Below are positions 34,427 to 43,440 of a DNA stretch of 59,056 nucleotides, in pieces. A model generated the notes under the pieces. It was not told the origin of the DNA and searched no databases. It saw only the letters and a program-made list of their open reading frames with translations. The stretch comes from Pseudomonadota bacterium (lineage in GTDB: Bacteria > Myxococcota_A > Polyangia > Polyangiales > Polyangiaceae). The number at the start of each line of letters is the position of its first letter. Within the stretch, counting starts at the first letter, position 1. The DNA lies in assembly GCA_023432025.1 (NCBI GenBank), contig JAEYVE010000105.1, positions 1 to 59,056 on the forward strand, written 5' to 3'. The position numbers were made by a program, and so were the translations under genes.

Positions 34427-35080
34427 CTAACGCGCCGCTGAACGGGTGGTCTTGCGGGAGCCGCGCGCCACCTCGGTCCATGCACGGATGGCGTCCGCGG
34501 CGTGGCGACGCGCTTCGCCGACCGTATTCGCCTCGGTCACGACGCCCGGAAGCGATGGAACTTCGACTGTATATCCCCCTACCTCCAGGTCCGGCGTGAG
34601 GCGTACTTCGTAGGCGGAGCCGGCTACACGGACCGAGATGGTGCGGGGAGCGCCCAGTTCGGTGACCTTCGCGCGTAGATCCTTCGCGATGGGCGCAACC
34701 GCAAAGCAGATGACGAACTGACCGTCCCCCGACGCGTCCAGCAAGTGGCGCTTGTCCGTAGTGCGAACCAAAACGCGTTTACCGTCCACCACCAAGGCGA
34801 GGCGCGCCAAAGGACGAATGACATCCGCGAAATTCTGGCGCAAGTAGCGCGCCGTCTTGCGCACGGAGGAAAGCGTCACGCCTACCGACACCAGGCGAGC
34901 AACCACGCGAAGCTCCACGAGGTCCTCGAACGAGTACACGCGACGTGAGCCTTTCCCCGCAGCCGCCTGAACGGAGGGGCGCAGGAGCCCCGTCTTGTCC
35001 CAATAGTCGAGCTGTCGATAGCTGATGCCCACGACCTTGCAGGCAACTGCAGCGCTGAAGCCAGAGGAAAGAGCCTTCAC
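34427..35080 (-). CDS. MerR-type HTH fused to a HicB-like antitoxin
   Basis: A 217-residue protein with two parts. Residues about 10-75 form a MerR-like winged helix-turn-helix (VGISYRQLDYWDKTGLLRPS, RVYSFEDLVELRVVARLVSV). After a middle region of unclear fold, residues about 165-205 form a HicB-like domain (GYTVEVPSLPGVVTEANTVG, EARRHAADAIRAW). Ordinary HicB antitoxins carry RHH or Xre-type DNA-binding domains, so a MerR-type reader is unusual. It is likely to repress its own operon through the 28-bp palindrome that ends four bases before the GTG start. The leader is very short, so translation may be nearly leaderless. Confidence 0.8.
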   Translation of the reverse strand: MKALSSGFSAAVACKVVGISYRQLDYWDKTGLLRPSVQAAAGKGSRRVYSFEDLVELRVVARLVSVGVTLSSVRKTARYLRQNFADVIRPLARLALVVDGKRVLVRTTDKRHLLDASGDGQFVICFAVAPIAKDLRAKVTELGAPRTISVRVAGSAYEVRLTPDLEVGGYTVEVPSLPGVVTEANTVGEARRHAADAIRAWTEVARGSRKTTRSAAR

Positions 35081-35084
35081 GCTG

Positions 35085-35112
35085 CTTAGAATGACACGCG
35101 TGTGATTCTAAG
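35085..35112. promoter_or_regulatory. 28-bp imperfect palindrome, probable operator
   Basis: CTTAGAAT and ATTCTAAG flank a central ACACGCGTGT, with single mismatched bases between the arms and the centre. It is symmetric over 28 bases. On the minus strand TAGAAT inside it resembles a -10 box. It lies just before the MerR-HicB start, fitting self-repression by a dimer. Confidence 0.65.
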
Positions 35113-35153
35113 GAAAGTCGGACGAAAACCCGCCGCCGCTCGTGCGCTCAGCG

Positions 35154-38100
35154 CTACCCCGCGCTCTGCCAAATCCCGTCGCCGAGCTCGCTGAGCACGT
35201 CCTCCAGCTTGCCGTCGAAGGCTTTGTTGAGGCGCGTGAAGCCGCCTTGGCTGGCCCACGCGCCGCGATCGAACGCTGCGCGATCGATGACGTGATCTGC
35301 TTTGAGCGCCTTGGCGATCTTGTCCAGCCACTGCTCTTGCGGCGGCGTGAAGCTGCGTGACGCTTTCAGTTTTTTTACGGCGCGCTCCACCCGCTCCACG
35401 TAGGGCACCAGAGGGTCGCCCAGCGCGGCTTGTCGAATGAAGCCCAATATGCCGGCGGCAATGTTTTCGTTCGTGCGATCGCGCCAGGCGCTCTGAAGAT
35501 CCAGCTCGCGGTAGCCCGCGCCTTCCAGCTCGAGAGCGAGCTCCTTGAGCTGCTTGCGCGTGAGCTCCTTGGGCCGCTGCGCCACCACCGTGAGAGCCGG
35601 CAACTCGTTGATGTTCGCTTTGACCCAGCGCTCGAACTCGCTGAGGTAGTCGGCGGGCTTTTGCCCTTTGCCGTAGCCGCGAGACACGCTGACGAGCTCG
35701 TCGTGATGGTCCGAGATGAGCAGCGGCCTTGTTCCGTTGCCGTCTTCGAGCAACCGGAGAACGTACTGGTGGTCGCGGAACCACTGTGCCGCTTCGCTGG
35801 GAGTGCCGTGCCGCAGCTGTTTAGCCAGCTCCGCGGGCCCCATATCCGCCAGGCCCTCGAAGCGTGACAGAGCTTCTCCCTTGATGTGCTGACGCTTGCG
35901 CAAGAGCTTGGCGACGAGCTGCTCGAGCACGAGCTGCTGGGCGTCCGCGTCGTCCACCGTTTCCAGCTCGTTGACCAATGTGGTGAACGAAATGTTCGGG
36001 CGGGTGACGACCGCCTTCATGCCGCTCACGCCTTCGAGCGCTTCGTACAAGCCGACGGCGTCGTAAATGCGGAAGGCGTCCTTTTCGATGGCGTCGCAGC
36101 GGCGCGTGGCGCGCCCGAGCATTTGCTCGTACAGAATGCGGCTCTTCACGCGTCGAAGAAACACGAGGTTCACGATGGGGGGAACGTCGACGCCCGTGGT
36201 GAGGAGATCCACCGTGACGACCACGCTCGGCAAACGCTCGTTCTTGTAGCGGCGAATTCGCTCGAGGGGCTTGTCCGCCGTGCCGGTGATCTTGAGCACG
36301 GCGTCCTGTTCGATGGAGCCGTACTGGTCCTGGAACGCGAGCTGAAGTTGCTCCACCACGATGTCCGCGTGCAGATCCGTGGCGCAAAAGACGAGTGTTT
36401 TCCCCGGCTGGGCGGGGTCGATGTGGCGCGCCAGCTCTCGGCAGATGACGCGATTGAAGTTCTCCGTGACGACGGTTTTGTTGAAGGCGTCAACTTCGAC
36501 GTTCACCTCGTCCGGCAAGTTCACGAGGTCCACGTCTTGGAGCTCTGGAACGAACAGCTTGACCTGCTCGCCCTTGGCCCAATGAATACCCTCCTCGGCC
36601 AGCTTCGTGACGAGGCTGATGGGCGGCTCGTGATCCACGAGGCAGCCGTCGATGACCGCTTCTCGATACGTGTACTGGAACGTGGGCGTGCCGAAGATTT
36701 GCGTGGTGTGCGCCGCGGGCGTGGCGGTGAGGCCGATTTTTACGGCGTCGAAGTGTTCGAGCACGCGTCGGTACTTCGAAATGTAGTCTTCTTGCGAGCG
36801 AATGCCGTAGTCCGCGAGCTTCAGCTCGGTGTCGCTCAGCTCTTGGTCCAAGCCGTAGCCGCGGTGGCACTCGTCGATGACGATGCAGTCGTAGTCGTCG
36901 ACGCGCGGCACGTCCGCCGGATCCGCTTGATCGAGAACGCGGCGCACCATGCCCTGCACGGTGGCGATTTGCAGCTTGGTGCTGGGCTCCGGACGCTGCG
37001 CCTTGAGGCCTTGCAGGTCGAAAATCTGCGCAAAGCTCTGCAGGTTCTCGAGCTCGGCTTCGTTGAAGGCGTCCTCGGTTTGCTTTCCGAGCGCCTCGCG
37101 ATCCACCAAGAAGAGCACGCGCCGGAAGCGCCCCGACTTCACCAGGCGGTAGATGAGACCGATGGCCGTGCGCGTCTTCCCGGTACCGGTCGCCATGGCG
37201 ACGAGCGCCGTGCGCTTTCCGTCGGCAATGGCCTGCTCCACGCTGCGAATGGCGGCCACTTGGTAGTCGCGGAGCCCCAAGTAGTCCGTGGGCTCCGCCG
37301 CGAGCTTCCGATTTGCTGCGTCGACGTCTTGTTTGAGACGCTCCTTGAGGTTCTCTGGAGAGTGCCAGCCAGGCAGCGCATCCGAGAGGTTCGTCGGCCG
37401 CCGCGCATCGAGGAAGTGAATACCGCTCTTGGCTTTGAGCTGCTCCAGGTAGGGCCGACCGTTCGTGGAAAACAAGAACGGCACCTTGTACGCGCCCCAC
37501 GGTCCACCCGCCGGCAGCGCGCCGCCTTCGAAGAGAATGCCTTCGCTGTAGCGCTTGGATTGTCCGAGCGCCGCGCCCACGTCGCGGCTCTTTTTCTTGG
37601 CCTCGATCACGCCCACGGCTTCGAGACCAATGAACAGAACGTAATCCGCGGGGCCCGAAGCCGTGGGCCACTCCGCGATGGCGACGTTCTTTCCCTTCTG
37701 AGGGCGCACACCGCGGGAGTAGCGCAGCGTTTCCGTGTCCACTTCCCAACCGGCGTTACGGAGCTGTGCGTCGATGAGCTTGCGGGTTTGCGCTTCGTCG
37801 AGCTGGAGAGCGTTGGCGGCCTTCCGCGCGCGTTCGACGACTTCTTCCGTCACCTGCGCCGGGGCGCGCTCGGCGGCGGCCTGCTGCGCGGCGAGGGCTT
37901 CTTCCTGAGCGGCTTCGAGCGCGGCGATCTTGGCCTGCGCCGCGGCGAGCGCCGCTCGGTCGTTCTGGCGCTGGGCTTCCTGCTCGGCGGCGTACGCCGC
38001 ATAAAAGTCGCGCTCCTCCGCGGCCTTTCGCGCAGCTTCTTCGGCACCGAGGCGCCTTTGCGCTTCACGGGCCGCGGCTTCCTGCGCTTCGTCTCGCTCG

Positions 38101-38600
38101 GACTCGCGCGCTTCGGCCTCCTCCGTGAGAGCCGCCACTTCTTTGCGAAGCTCTTCGCTCTCCGCAACCAGGCTCTTGGGAGGAACGAACGGCCCCGGAG
38201 CAAACGCTACGTTTTGCCCAAAGGTGCGCTGGAACCAAATCGCCAACTCGTGCGCCAACCTGAGCTGCGTGAAGGCGTCCCGCTGCGAGCCCACGCCGCC
38301 GTGCACCGCCTCGTTCCCCACCCGCCGCAGCGCGTGGAAAATGTCGATGACGCGCTGGTCGACGATATTGGTGCGCCTCAAAGCGTTGATGCGGTTGACC
38401 TGCTCGACGTCCGGCGAATCCTGCAAGCGCAAGTGGACCGCCGCGTGGCGCGCCAAGAACTCCCCAAAGCGCCGCAAGTGCTGCAGCGCCCCCACAGCGT
38501 CGCCCACGGACACCGAACGCTCCGCGCTAGCCGCCGCCTCGACAAGCCGCAGATCGTGCGACGCAAGGAAATAGAAGTTCGGCGACTGGCCGGGCTGCAT
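35154..38600 (-). CDS. hsdR: Type I restriction enzyme endonuclease/helicase subunit
   Basis: A protein of about 1148 residues. Residues about 10-125 resemble DUF4145, a domain found in some HsdR proteins. Residues about 145-255 form a long Glu/Ala/Arg coiled coil. Next is an HsdR-N nuclease domain with GVIEAKKKS, then SF2 helicase motifs VAMATGTGKTRT, DECHRG and TATPAAHT, and an EcoEI-type C-terminal domain. The ATG at 38600 (MQPGQSPNFYF) is chosen because the upstream residues look like noise; there is no clear ribosome binding site. This subunit drives ATP-dependent DNA translocation and cutting of unmodified DNA. Confidence 0.9.
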   Translation of the reverse strand: MQPGQSPNFYFLASHDLRLVEAAASAERSVSVGDAVGALQHLRRFGEFLARHAAVHLRLQDSPDVEQVNRINALRRTNIVDQRVIDIFHALRRVGNEAVHGGVGSQRDAFTQLRLAHELAIWFQRTFGQNVAFAPGPFVPPKSLVAESEELRKEVAALTEEAEARESERDEAQEAAAREAQRRLGAEEAARKAAEERDFYAAYAAEQEAQRQNDRAALAAAQAKIAALEAAQEEALAAQQAAAERAPAQVTEEVVERARKAANALQLDEAQTRKLIDAQLRNAGWEVDTETLRYSRGVRPQKGKNVAIAEWPTASGPADYVLFIGLEAVGVIEAKKKSRDVGAALGQSKRYSEGILFEGGALPAGGPWGAYKVPFLFSTNGRPYLEQLKAKSGIHFLDARRPTNLSDALPGWHSPENLKERLKQDVDAANRKLAAEPTDYLGLRDYQVAAIRSVEQAIADGKRTALVAMATGTGKTRTAIGLIYRLVKSGRFRRVLFLVDREALGKQTEDAFNEAELENLQSFAQIFDLQGLKAQRPEPSTKLQIATVQGMVRRVLDQADPADVPRVDDYDCIVIDECHRGYGLDQELSDTELKLADYGIRSQEDYISKYRRVLEHFDAVKIGLTATPAAHTTQIFGTPTFQYTYREAVIDGCLVDHEPPISLVTKLAEEGIHWAKGEQVKLFVPELQDVDLVNLPDEVNVEVDAFNKTVVTENFNRVICRELARHIDPAQPGKTLVFCATDLHADIVVEQLQLAFQDQYGSIEQDAVLKITGTADKPLERIRRYKNERLPSVVVTVDLLTTGVDVPPIVNLVFLRRVKSRILYEQMLGRATRRCDAIEKDAFRIYDAVGLYEALEGVSGMKAVVTRPNISFTTLVNELETVDDADAQQLVLEQLVAKLLRKRQHIKGEALSRFEGLADMGPAELAKQLRHGTPSEAAQWFRDHQYVLRLLEDGNGTRPLLISDHHDELVSVSRGYGKGQKPADYLSEFERWVKANINELPALTVVAQRPKELTRKQLKELALELEGAGYRELDLQSAWRDRTNENIAAGILGFIRQAALGDPLVPYVERVERAVKKLKASRSFTPPQEQWLDKIAKALKADHVIDRAAFDRGAWASQGGFTRLNKAFDGKLEDVLSELGDGIWQSAG

Positions 38601-38647
38601 GATCGTGTGAGCGGTTCGTGGGCGCGAGTAAGCGGCAAGGGTAGCGG

Positions 38648-39088
38648 ATGGAGTGCCGCGGCGGCAAGGTGGGGGGCCGTCGCCGGGGGCTCCCACCCCA
38701 GCTCGACAGCCACGCCCGCCACCTTGCGGGCGCCGCGCGGCGCGAAGAGGTGCTGCGCGAGCTCTACGATTCGAATGCGGACAGCCTCATTTTGCTCGGG
38801 GATCAACCTATCCGGCACTTTCTTCGGCACTACGACGCTCGCTTTCGAAGGCTCTCGGACTTCGAAAGCTATGGCCTTCTGCACGACGTGACGATCGAGG
38901 GGCGCAAGTTTCAGGTGCTGCCGCTCGCGCATGTGCGCCAGATTGGCGCGCTCGGAGCGCACTCCCAGAAGTGGTGCGAGCTGCATCGCAATTGGGAGCG
39001 CGACGTGGCGCACGCGCTCGAGCTCGGCGCGCGTAGTGGCGTCGACCCCCACTATCGCGGTCACCGTGACAGCCTACGCGTCGGATGA
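38648..39088 (+). pseudogene. C-terminal fragment of a uracil-DNA glycosylase-family protein
   Basis: The part from about residue 45 on (ELYDSNADSLILLGDQPIRH, SDFESYGLLHDVTIEGRKF, VLPLAHVRQIGALGAHSQKW) matches the C-terminal half of UDG-superfamily proteins, including the LPLAHPRQ-like motif. The N-terminal half with the water-activating motif is missing, and the first 40 residues are Arg/Gly-rich noise. It lies between hsdR and the frameshifted lipoprotein, so it may be an insertion scar at the edge of the island. Confidence 0.6.
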
Positions 39089-39120
39089 AGAAACCGGCCC
39101 CAAGCCTTCTTCTGTTGTCC

Positions 39121-39812
39121 TCACCGGCCGATGAGAATCACCTGGTAGAGAGCAAAAGAATCTCCCACCGGCACCACAGCGGTGCATCCGTTCTCGGCGA
39201 ACCCGAAGCAGCCACACTGCGGCTCTCCCGCCGGCACCTGGCTCGCGCACTCGGGCACGAACGGAACGCACTCCCAACCGCCTGGCTCACAACAACTCCC
39301 GTGATTGATCTGGGCAGTGCATCCCTCCTTGCCCACGATGCAACGCTCGTCTCCGCATCCGAAGTACTCGACCGGAATGTCGCAGTAGCGGTGTTCGTCG
39401 ACACCGATCTCGAGGTCCGCTGCTTCCGCCTCCGAGGCGTACGCCCTGCCGTCACACCCGCAGACGCCGCCACTGCTTCCGCCGCTTCGCCAGCGGCCCC
39501 CACCGGTCCGGCACCGCCCGTGACCACGTGCGAGCTCATTCCCGAACTCGGAGGAACATCCCCGCCGCCCCGGCACCTCGCGATGTCCCAGGCAAAGCCG
39601 CCATACGAAAAGTCGGGGACGTACACGCCGCCAGTGCCGTGCGCCGCTCCGCCAGAGCCGTGCCTCTCGCTGCTCGCGAGACGCACTTCTCTCTCACACG
39701 CGATGGCGGCAACGCTCCCAGCGAGCAAACAAGCAAGCGCTACTCGCCTGATCGGCAGGCCAGCCCTACGAAACCGGACCAAGGGGCTGGCGCAGAGCAT
39801 GCGCGGATGCAT
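39121..39812 (-). pseudogene. Cys-rich (Kazal-like) lipoprotein, frameshifted
   Basis: The ATG at 39812 has an upstream GGGAGGT and opens a lipoprotein signal (LACLLAGSVAAIAC). The frame continues with GTGGVYVPDFSYGGFAWDIA and a Gly/Ala-rich spacer, then shifts near 39485-39495 into a second frame that carries the conserved part: GGVCGCDGRAYASEAEA (Kazal-like), DIPVEYFGCGDERCIVGKEG, EPGGWECVPFVPECA, and a stop at 39121. Joined, this is a lipoprotein of about 225 residues. The break could be mutation or a sequencing error. Confidence 0.6.
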
Positions 39813-39916
39813 GACAGGACGCTACCTCCCACGGCCCACTCCCGAACAGGTGAACGAGACGACACCACGGGCTATCGCCGTGCCGGCGCGTCGGCGGCCG
39901 CCCTAGACCCCTCCGC

Positions 39917-41296
39917 TTAGCGCGCGGGTCGCGCGCCACGCTCCTCCTGGAGCTTCGCTTCCAGCTTTGGCACTGCGTAGAACACGAGCGCTCTGCTGAC
40001 TTTCTCCGAGTACAAGAGCCCGCGCGCCTCGAGGTCGAGCAGGTCCGTGCGTGCTGTCTGATAGGTCACGCTGTGGGCAGAACGATGGCGAGCGATGGTC
40101 AGCTCACCGCTTGGATGTTGGATGAACCAACGCAACGCTTCTTGCTGCCGGTGGTTCAGGCCGAGGCCACGCACGGCGCCGCGCAGCTCGGAAATCTCGG
40201 CTTGGCGTTCCGCGATGAAGCGTTCGACGTTGGCGAGGGCCCGCACGATGACGCGGAGCTGGTGGTCGACGAAGTAGGTGCAATCCCCCGCGTCCGTCTC
40301 GCTGTACAGAAAGGCGTAGTAGTAACTAGTCGGCGATTCGAGCAAGAGCTCCGAAATCGAGATGAACTCGAAGAGCCAATAGCCACGCCGCAGCATGGAC
40401 CAATAGAAAACGGCGCGCGCCGTGCGGCCGTTTCCGTCGAGGAAGGGATGGTCGTAGGCGAGCCAGAAATGCAGGAGAATGGCACGCAGCACCGGGTGCA
40501 GAAACGTCACCGTTCCGTGCCCGCCTTGGGTTGAAGGCACCTCGTCCGGCGCATTGGCGAATTCGATGAAGGACTCGAGCCGAGCAGGCAGCTCTTCTGG
40601 AGCGGGGGGCTCGTGCCAGACGTTGCCCTCCATGTCGGACACCACGCGCCGCTCCCCGGGCTGCGCGAAACGTCCCTCATGCTCGGGATCGTCCAGCGTG
40701 CCTTCCGTGATGGTGCGATGCAGTTCGAGCAAAAGCTCGACGCTGAGCGGCTCGTGTCGCAGCGCGCTAAGGCGCTGCATGGTGCGGTAGTTGTTGACCA
40801 CCATGCGCTCGGCGCGATTCTTGGGCGCGCGATCTTGCGCGAGTAGCTTCTTGGCTTCGCTGCGTGTGGTGGCAGCTCCCTCGAGAATGCTCGAGCTGAT
40901 GGCTTCCTCCATCAACGAACGCACGATGTAGCGCTGCCCAGTCTCGCGATTCAGCCCCTCGGGCAGCGCCTCGATGCGTCCCGAGCTCTTGCTGTCGACG
41001 AGGTGAAGCGCTCGCTGGATCGCGGGTACCAGGGCGAAGTGGAAGGAGTGCCCACTCGTGTCCACCAGCGGGAACCGTTGCGAAAGACTCTGCCGCGACA
41101 GCTTGAGCCCGAGCCACCACGTCTCCGCGGAGAGCCCAGGCGGCACCGGCATGCGACGGAGCCTGTCCCAGTGCACATAGCGGTCCCCTACCGTGGGTCC
41201 GAGCGGAGCTGCTTGCTGCAAAGCGTCAAGCAGCTCCTTCTTGCCGAGCCGACGCAGCAGCTCGGCCGGCTCCGGGGCCTGTCGGGGCATTTTCAT
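39917..41296 (-). CDS. Fic-domain protein with own inhibitory helix
   Basis: A 459-residue Fic protein, expected to transfer AMP (or another nucleotide) onto a target protein. The catalytic motif HPFLDGNGR is at residues 283-291 and is intact. An N-terminal inhibitory motif SSSILEG at 134-140 fits [ST]xxxE[GN], so it is a class II, self-inhibited Fic protein that needs no separate antitoxin. A C-terminal winged helix (HRQQEALRWFIQHPSGELTI, TYQTARTDLLDLEARGLLY) suggests DNA binding. Starts at 41296 (ATG) or 41290 are favoured over the TTG at 41335, which lies inside an inverted repeat. Confidence 0.87.
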   Translation of the reverse strand: MKMPRQAPEPAELLRRLGKKELLDALQQAAPLGPTVGDRYVHWDRLRRMPVPPGLSAETWWLGLKLSRQSLSQRFPLVDTSGHSFHFALVPAIQRALHLVDSKSSGRIEALPEGLNRETGQRYIVRSLMEEAISSSILEGAATTRSEAKKLLAQDRAPKNRAERMVVNNYRTMQRLSALRHEPLSVELLLELHRTITEGTLDDPEHEGRFAQPGERRVVSDMEGNVWHEPPAPEELPARLESFIEFANAPDEVPSTQGGHGTVTFLHPVLRAILLHFWLAYDHPFLDGNGRTARAVFYWSMLRRGYWLFEFISISELLLESPTSYYYAFLYSETDAGDCTYFVDHQLRVIVRALANVERFIAERQAEISELRGAVRGLGLNHRQQEALRWFIQHPSGELTIARHRSAHSVTYQTARTDLLDLEARGLLYSEKVSRALVFYAVPKLEAKLQEERGARPAR

Positions 41297-41313
41297 GGAC
41301 TCGACGTTGGTAG

Positions 41314-41345
41314 CATCTACTAATTTCAGGTCCAATTAGTAGATG
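41314..41345. promoter_or_regulatory. Perfect 12-bp inverted repeat upstream of fic
   Basis: CATCTACTAATT (41314-41325) and AATTAGTAGATG (41334-41345) are exact inverted copies around an 8-base centre. It is 18 to 49 bases upstream of the preferred fic ATG, as expected for an operator over the promoter. The Fic protein has a winged helix and might bind it itself. Confidence 0.7.
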
Positions 41346-41409
41346 AGAACTGTAACAATGCTCAGTACTTAGGCCGCACGCGGAGCGCGCCGGACGCGGC
41401 AGCGCCCCC

Positions 41410-43380
41410 TCAACGCTCCACGCAATCCTCGTGACCGCACTCGTCCTGCTGTCGAATTTCCTGGAGCAGGGCGCGAGTTTCCTTCGTGGGAATGAAGCTG
41501 TCGCCCTCACGAACGAAGGTGAGCGTGAAGTCCTTTTGCGGGACGGGGGGCCGCGCTTGCTTGCACGCCTCGCTCTTGCAGGCGCAGGCGGCCGCTACGT
41601 GGGCGCTCCTTTTCGCGCGCGGCGCCTCTTGTGGTGTCCAACCGAGGCGGCGCACAAAAATTTGCAGATCGGCCGCCGCGTCTCCGCCCGTTGGACGCGT
41701 GGTGAACCCTCGAGACACGTACGACGGGAGCGGCGGCTGGTACTCGGCGCACAGGAGCTCCCACGGCTCGGACGACGCAAACATGCCGACGAGCTGCTCG
41801 GAGCTGCTCTCACCAAAGGCAATCACGGAGTACGAAGCGCGCTCTCCGGCGAAGTCCGGAAAGCTCGCGCCACAGACCAGCAGGTCCTTCTGCTGCTCGC
41901 CTTCTGCGACAAGGCAGTGCGTTTCTGCGGCGTAGTGCGCGCGGACCGCCTTCCAGGCTCCGCTTTCGCGCAAGACCCAGGTCCGCTTTCCGTCGGCCTG
42001 CACCACCACGGCGTCGTCCGACGTGGTGGTGCGGAAGTTGCCGCGCAGCGCCGTTGCTCCTTCCAGGTGCGTGACCACGCTGGGCGGCGCGTCAGCTGGG
42101 CCGTTTTCGGCGCAGCCGAGCGCGATGGTGCCGTCCGTCTTCAGGTGCGGAGCGTAGGCGGGAGCGCACGTTGCACCGACGATGGCGAGACGCTCGCGAT
42201 CGGCGGGGGACCACTCGGTAGGTGGTGGCGTCGGCGCACCGGATGGTCCGGTGAGCGTAGCACCGGGTCGCTTCTGCACTTGGGGAGTGGTTCTCTGAGA
42301 CCAATCCCAACAACGCACGACGTCGTGCACGTCTCGCGCGCACGCCGCACGCCCGTGGTGGTAAACACCCAGGCTCGCCTCGCCCAGAGCCACCTCCGTG
42401 ACCTCACCGAGGTTCGGTACCGCGTACAAACCCGCTCGGCCGCTCCCGCAGCGGGTGCCGTTCGCGTCCCAAACGCAGAGCGCTATGCCCTCGTCGTCCA
42501 TCGCAAAGCCGTCCGCGGGCGGCTGCTCTCGAACGAGCTCGTAGAGCTCTCGCTGGAAGGGCGTCACGTTGGCTCCCTCCGCCTGCGCGTTCGTGCACGT
42601 GAGCCTTTTCTGGGCGTTCGTGCCGCAGACGAAGTCGTAGGCGCAGCCCACCAAATGCTCGATGCCGTCCAGCATCAAACGCGGCTCGCTTTCGCTCTGC
42701 GAAACTGCGCCCGTGTCTTCGGGCTCGGGGCGCCCCGGCCACACCGCTACTTGGCCGCTCTCCAGCAAAGCACACGCCGTGTTGGCCTTCTGCGAATAGA
42801 GGAGCTCCATCGCACGACCCGGCAAAGCACGACGCCTTACGACGAAGTCTTCCGCCCAACAGTGAACGGCGCCGTCCCGGAGCACGGCGCACGCTTCGTG
42901 CGGCCCCACGCCAATGTCCCGCACGCCCTCGAGCGCTACATTCGGATCACGCGGCACCCCGCCCGACCAATCTCTCCGCTCGGGATCTTGGTGCCCCCAA
43001 CACGCCACGCGTTCCCCACGCGTGACGAAGCAAGCCGCACCAGCATCGCTCACGCGCGTCATGCCCCGCGCGGTGGGCAACGTCGTGGAACCGTCCGAGT
43101 ACACGACGAGCGGCGGAGCGGACGGGCCACCCAAACCGATCCCTTTCGGTCGAGGGCTCCCCTTCTTCCACCCACGCGTCAGAATCACCGCAGGCGTTGC
43201 ACGCGCAGTCTCGGTCGATGGCGCGGCGGGCGCGGCACCGCGTGAGCTCGCCTGCGAGGTGCACGCTCCATTGAGAGCGAGGAGGAGAAGAAGAAGCGCG
43301 CCCCACGCGCTTCGCTTTGCTCGCCTCGAAACGCGCGTCTCTTTCGTTTCTCTGCCGCTCCGTCTCCCCGCCGACCTCAC
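41410..43380 (-). CDS. RCC1-like lipoprotein
   Basis: A predicted 656-residue lipoprotein. Its signal has RRAKRSAW, a Leu-rich core and lipobox LNGAC. The rest has repeats typical of RCC1-like propellers: a short ACFVTRGERVACWG, EACAVLRDGAVHCWA, TACALLESGQVAVW, DVVRCWDWSQ and so on, each with Cys pairs and an aromatic residue. Such lipoproteins are abundant in Polyangia, and their role is unknown. The frame starts at a TTG (43398); a GTG at 43380 is more likely. Confidence 0.75.
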   Translation of the reverse strand: MRSAGRRSGRETKETRVSRRAKRSAWGALLLLLLALNGACTSQASSRGAAPAAPSTETARATPAVILTRGWKKGSPRPKGIGLGGPSAPPLVVYSDGSTTLPTARGMTRVSDAGAACFVTRGERVACWGHQDPERRDWSGGVPRDPNVALEGVRDIGVGPHEACAVLRDGAVHCWAEDFVVRRRALPGRAMELLYSQKANTACALLESGQVAVWPGRPEPEDTGAVSQSESEPRLMLDGIEHLVGCAYDFVCGTNAQKRLTCTNAQAEGANVTPFQRELYELVREQPPADGFAMDDEGIALCVWDANGTRCGSGRAGLYAVPNLGEVTEVALGEASLGVYHHGRAACARDVHDVVRCWDWSQRTTPQVQKRPGATLTGPSGAPTPPPTEWSPADRERLAIVGATCAPAYAPHLKTDGTIALGCAENGPADAPPSVVTHLEGATALRGNFRTTTSDDAVVVQADGKRTWVLRESGAWKAVRAHYAAETHCLVAEGEQQKDLLVCGASFPDFAGERASYSVIAFGESSSEQLVGMFASSEPWELLCAEYQPPLPSYVSRGFTTRPTGGDAAADLQIFVRRLGWTPQEAPRAKRSAHVAAACACKSEACKQARPPVPQKDFTLTFVREGDSFIPTKETRALLQEIRQQDECGHEDCVER

Positions 43381-43440
43381 GCCGAGAGCGTCGCTCAAAG
43401 CTGAACGAACCGAAAGACCGACGCGCTCGTTCGAGCGCCC

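Noticed and set aside
35886..38891. 1001-codon plus-strand frame opposite hsdR
   Set aside because: Antisense shadow of hsdR; only Arg/Val/His-rich repeats.
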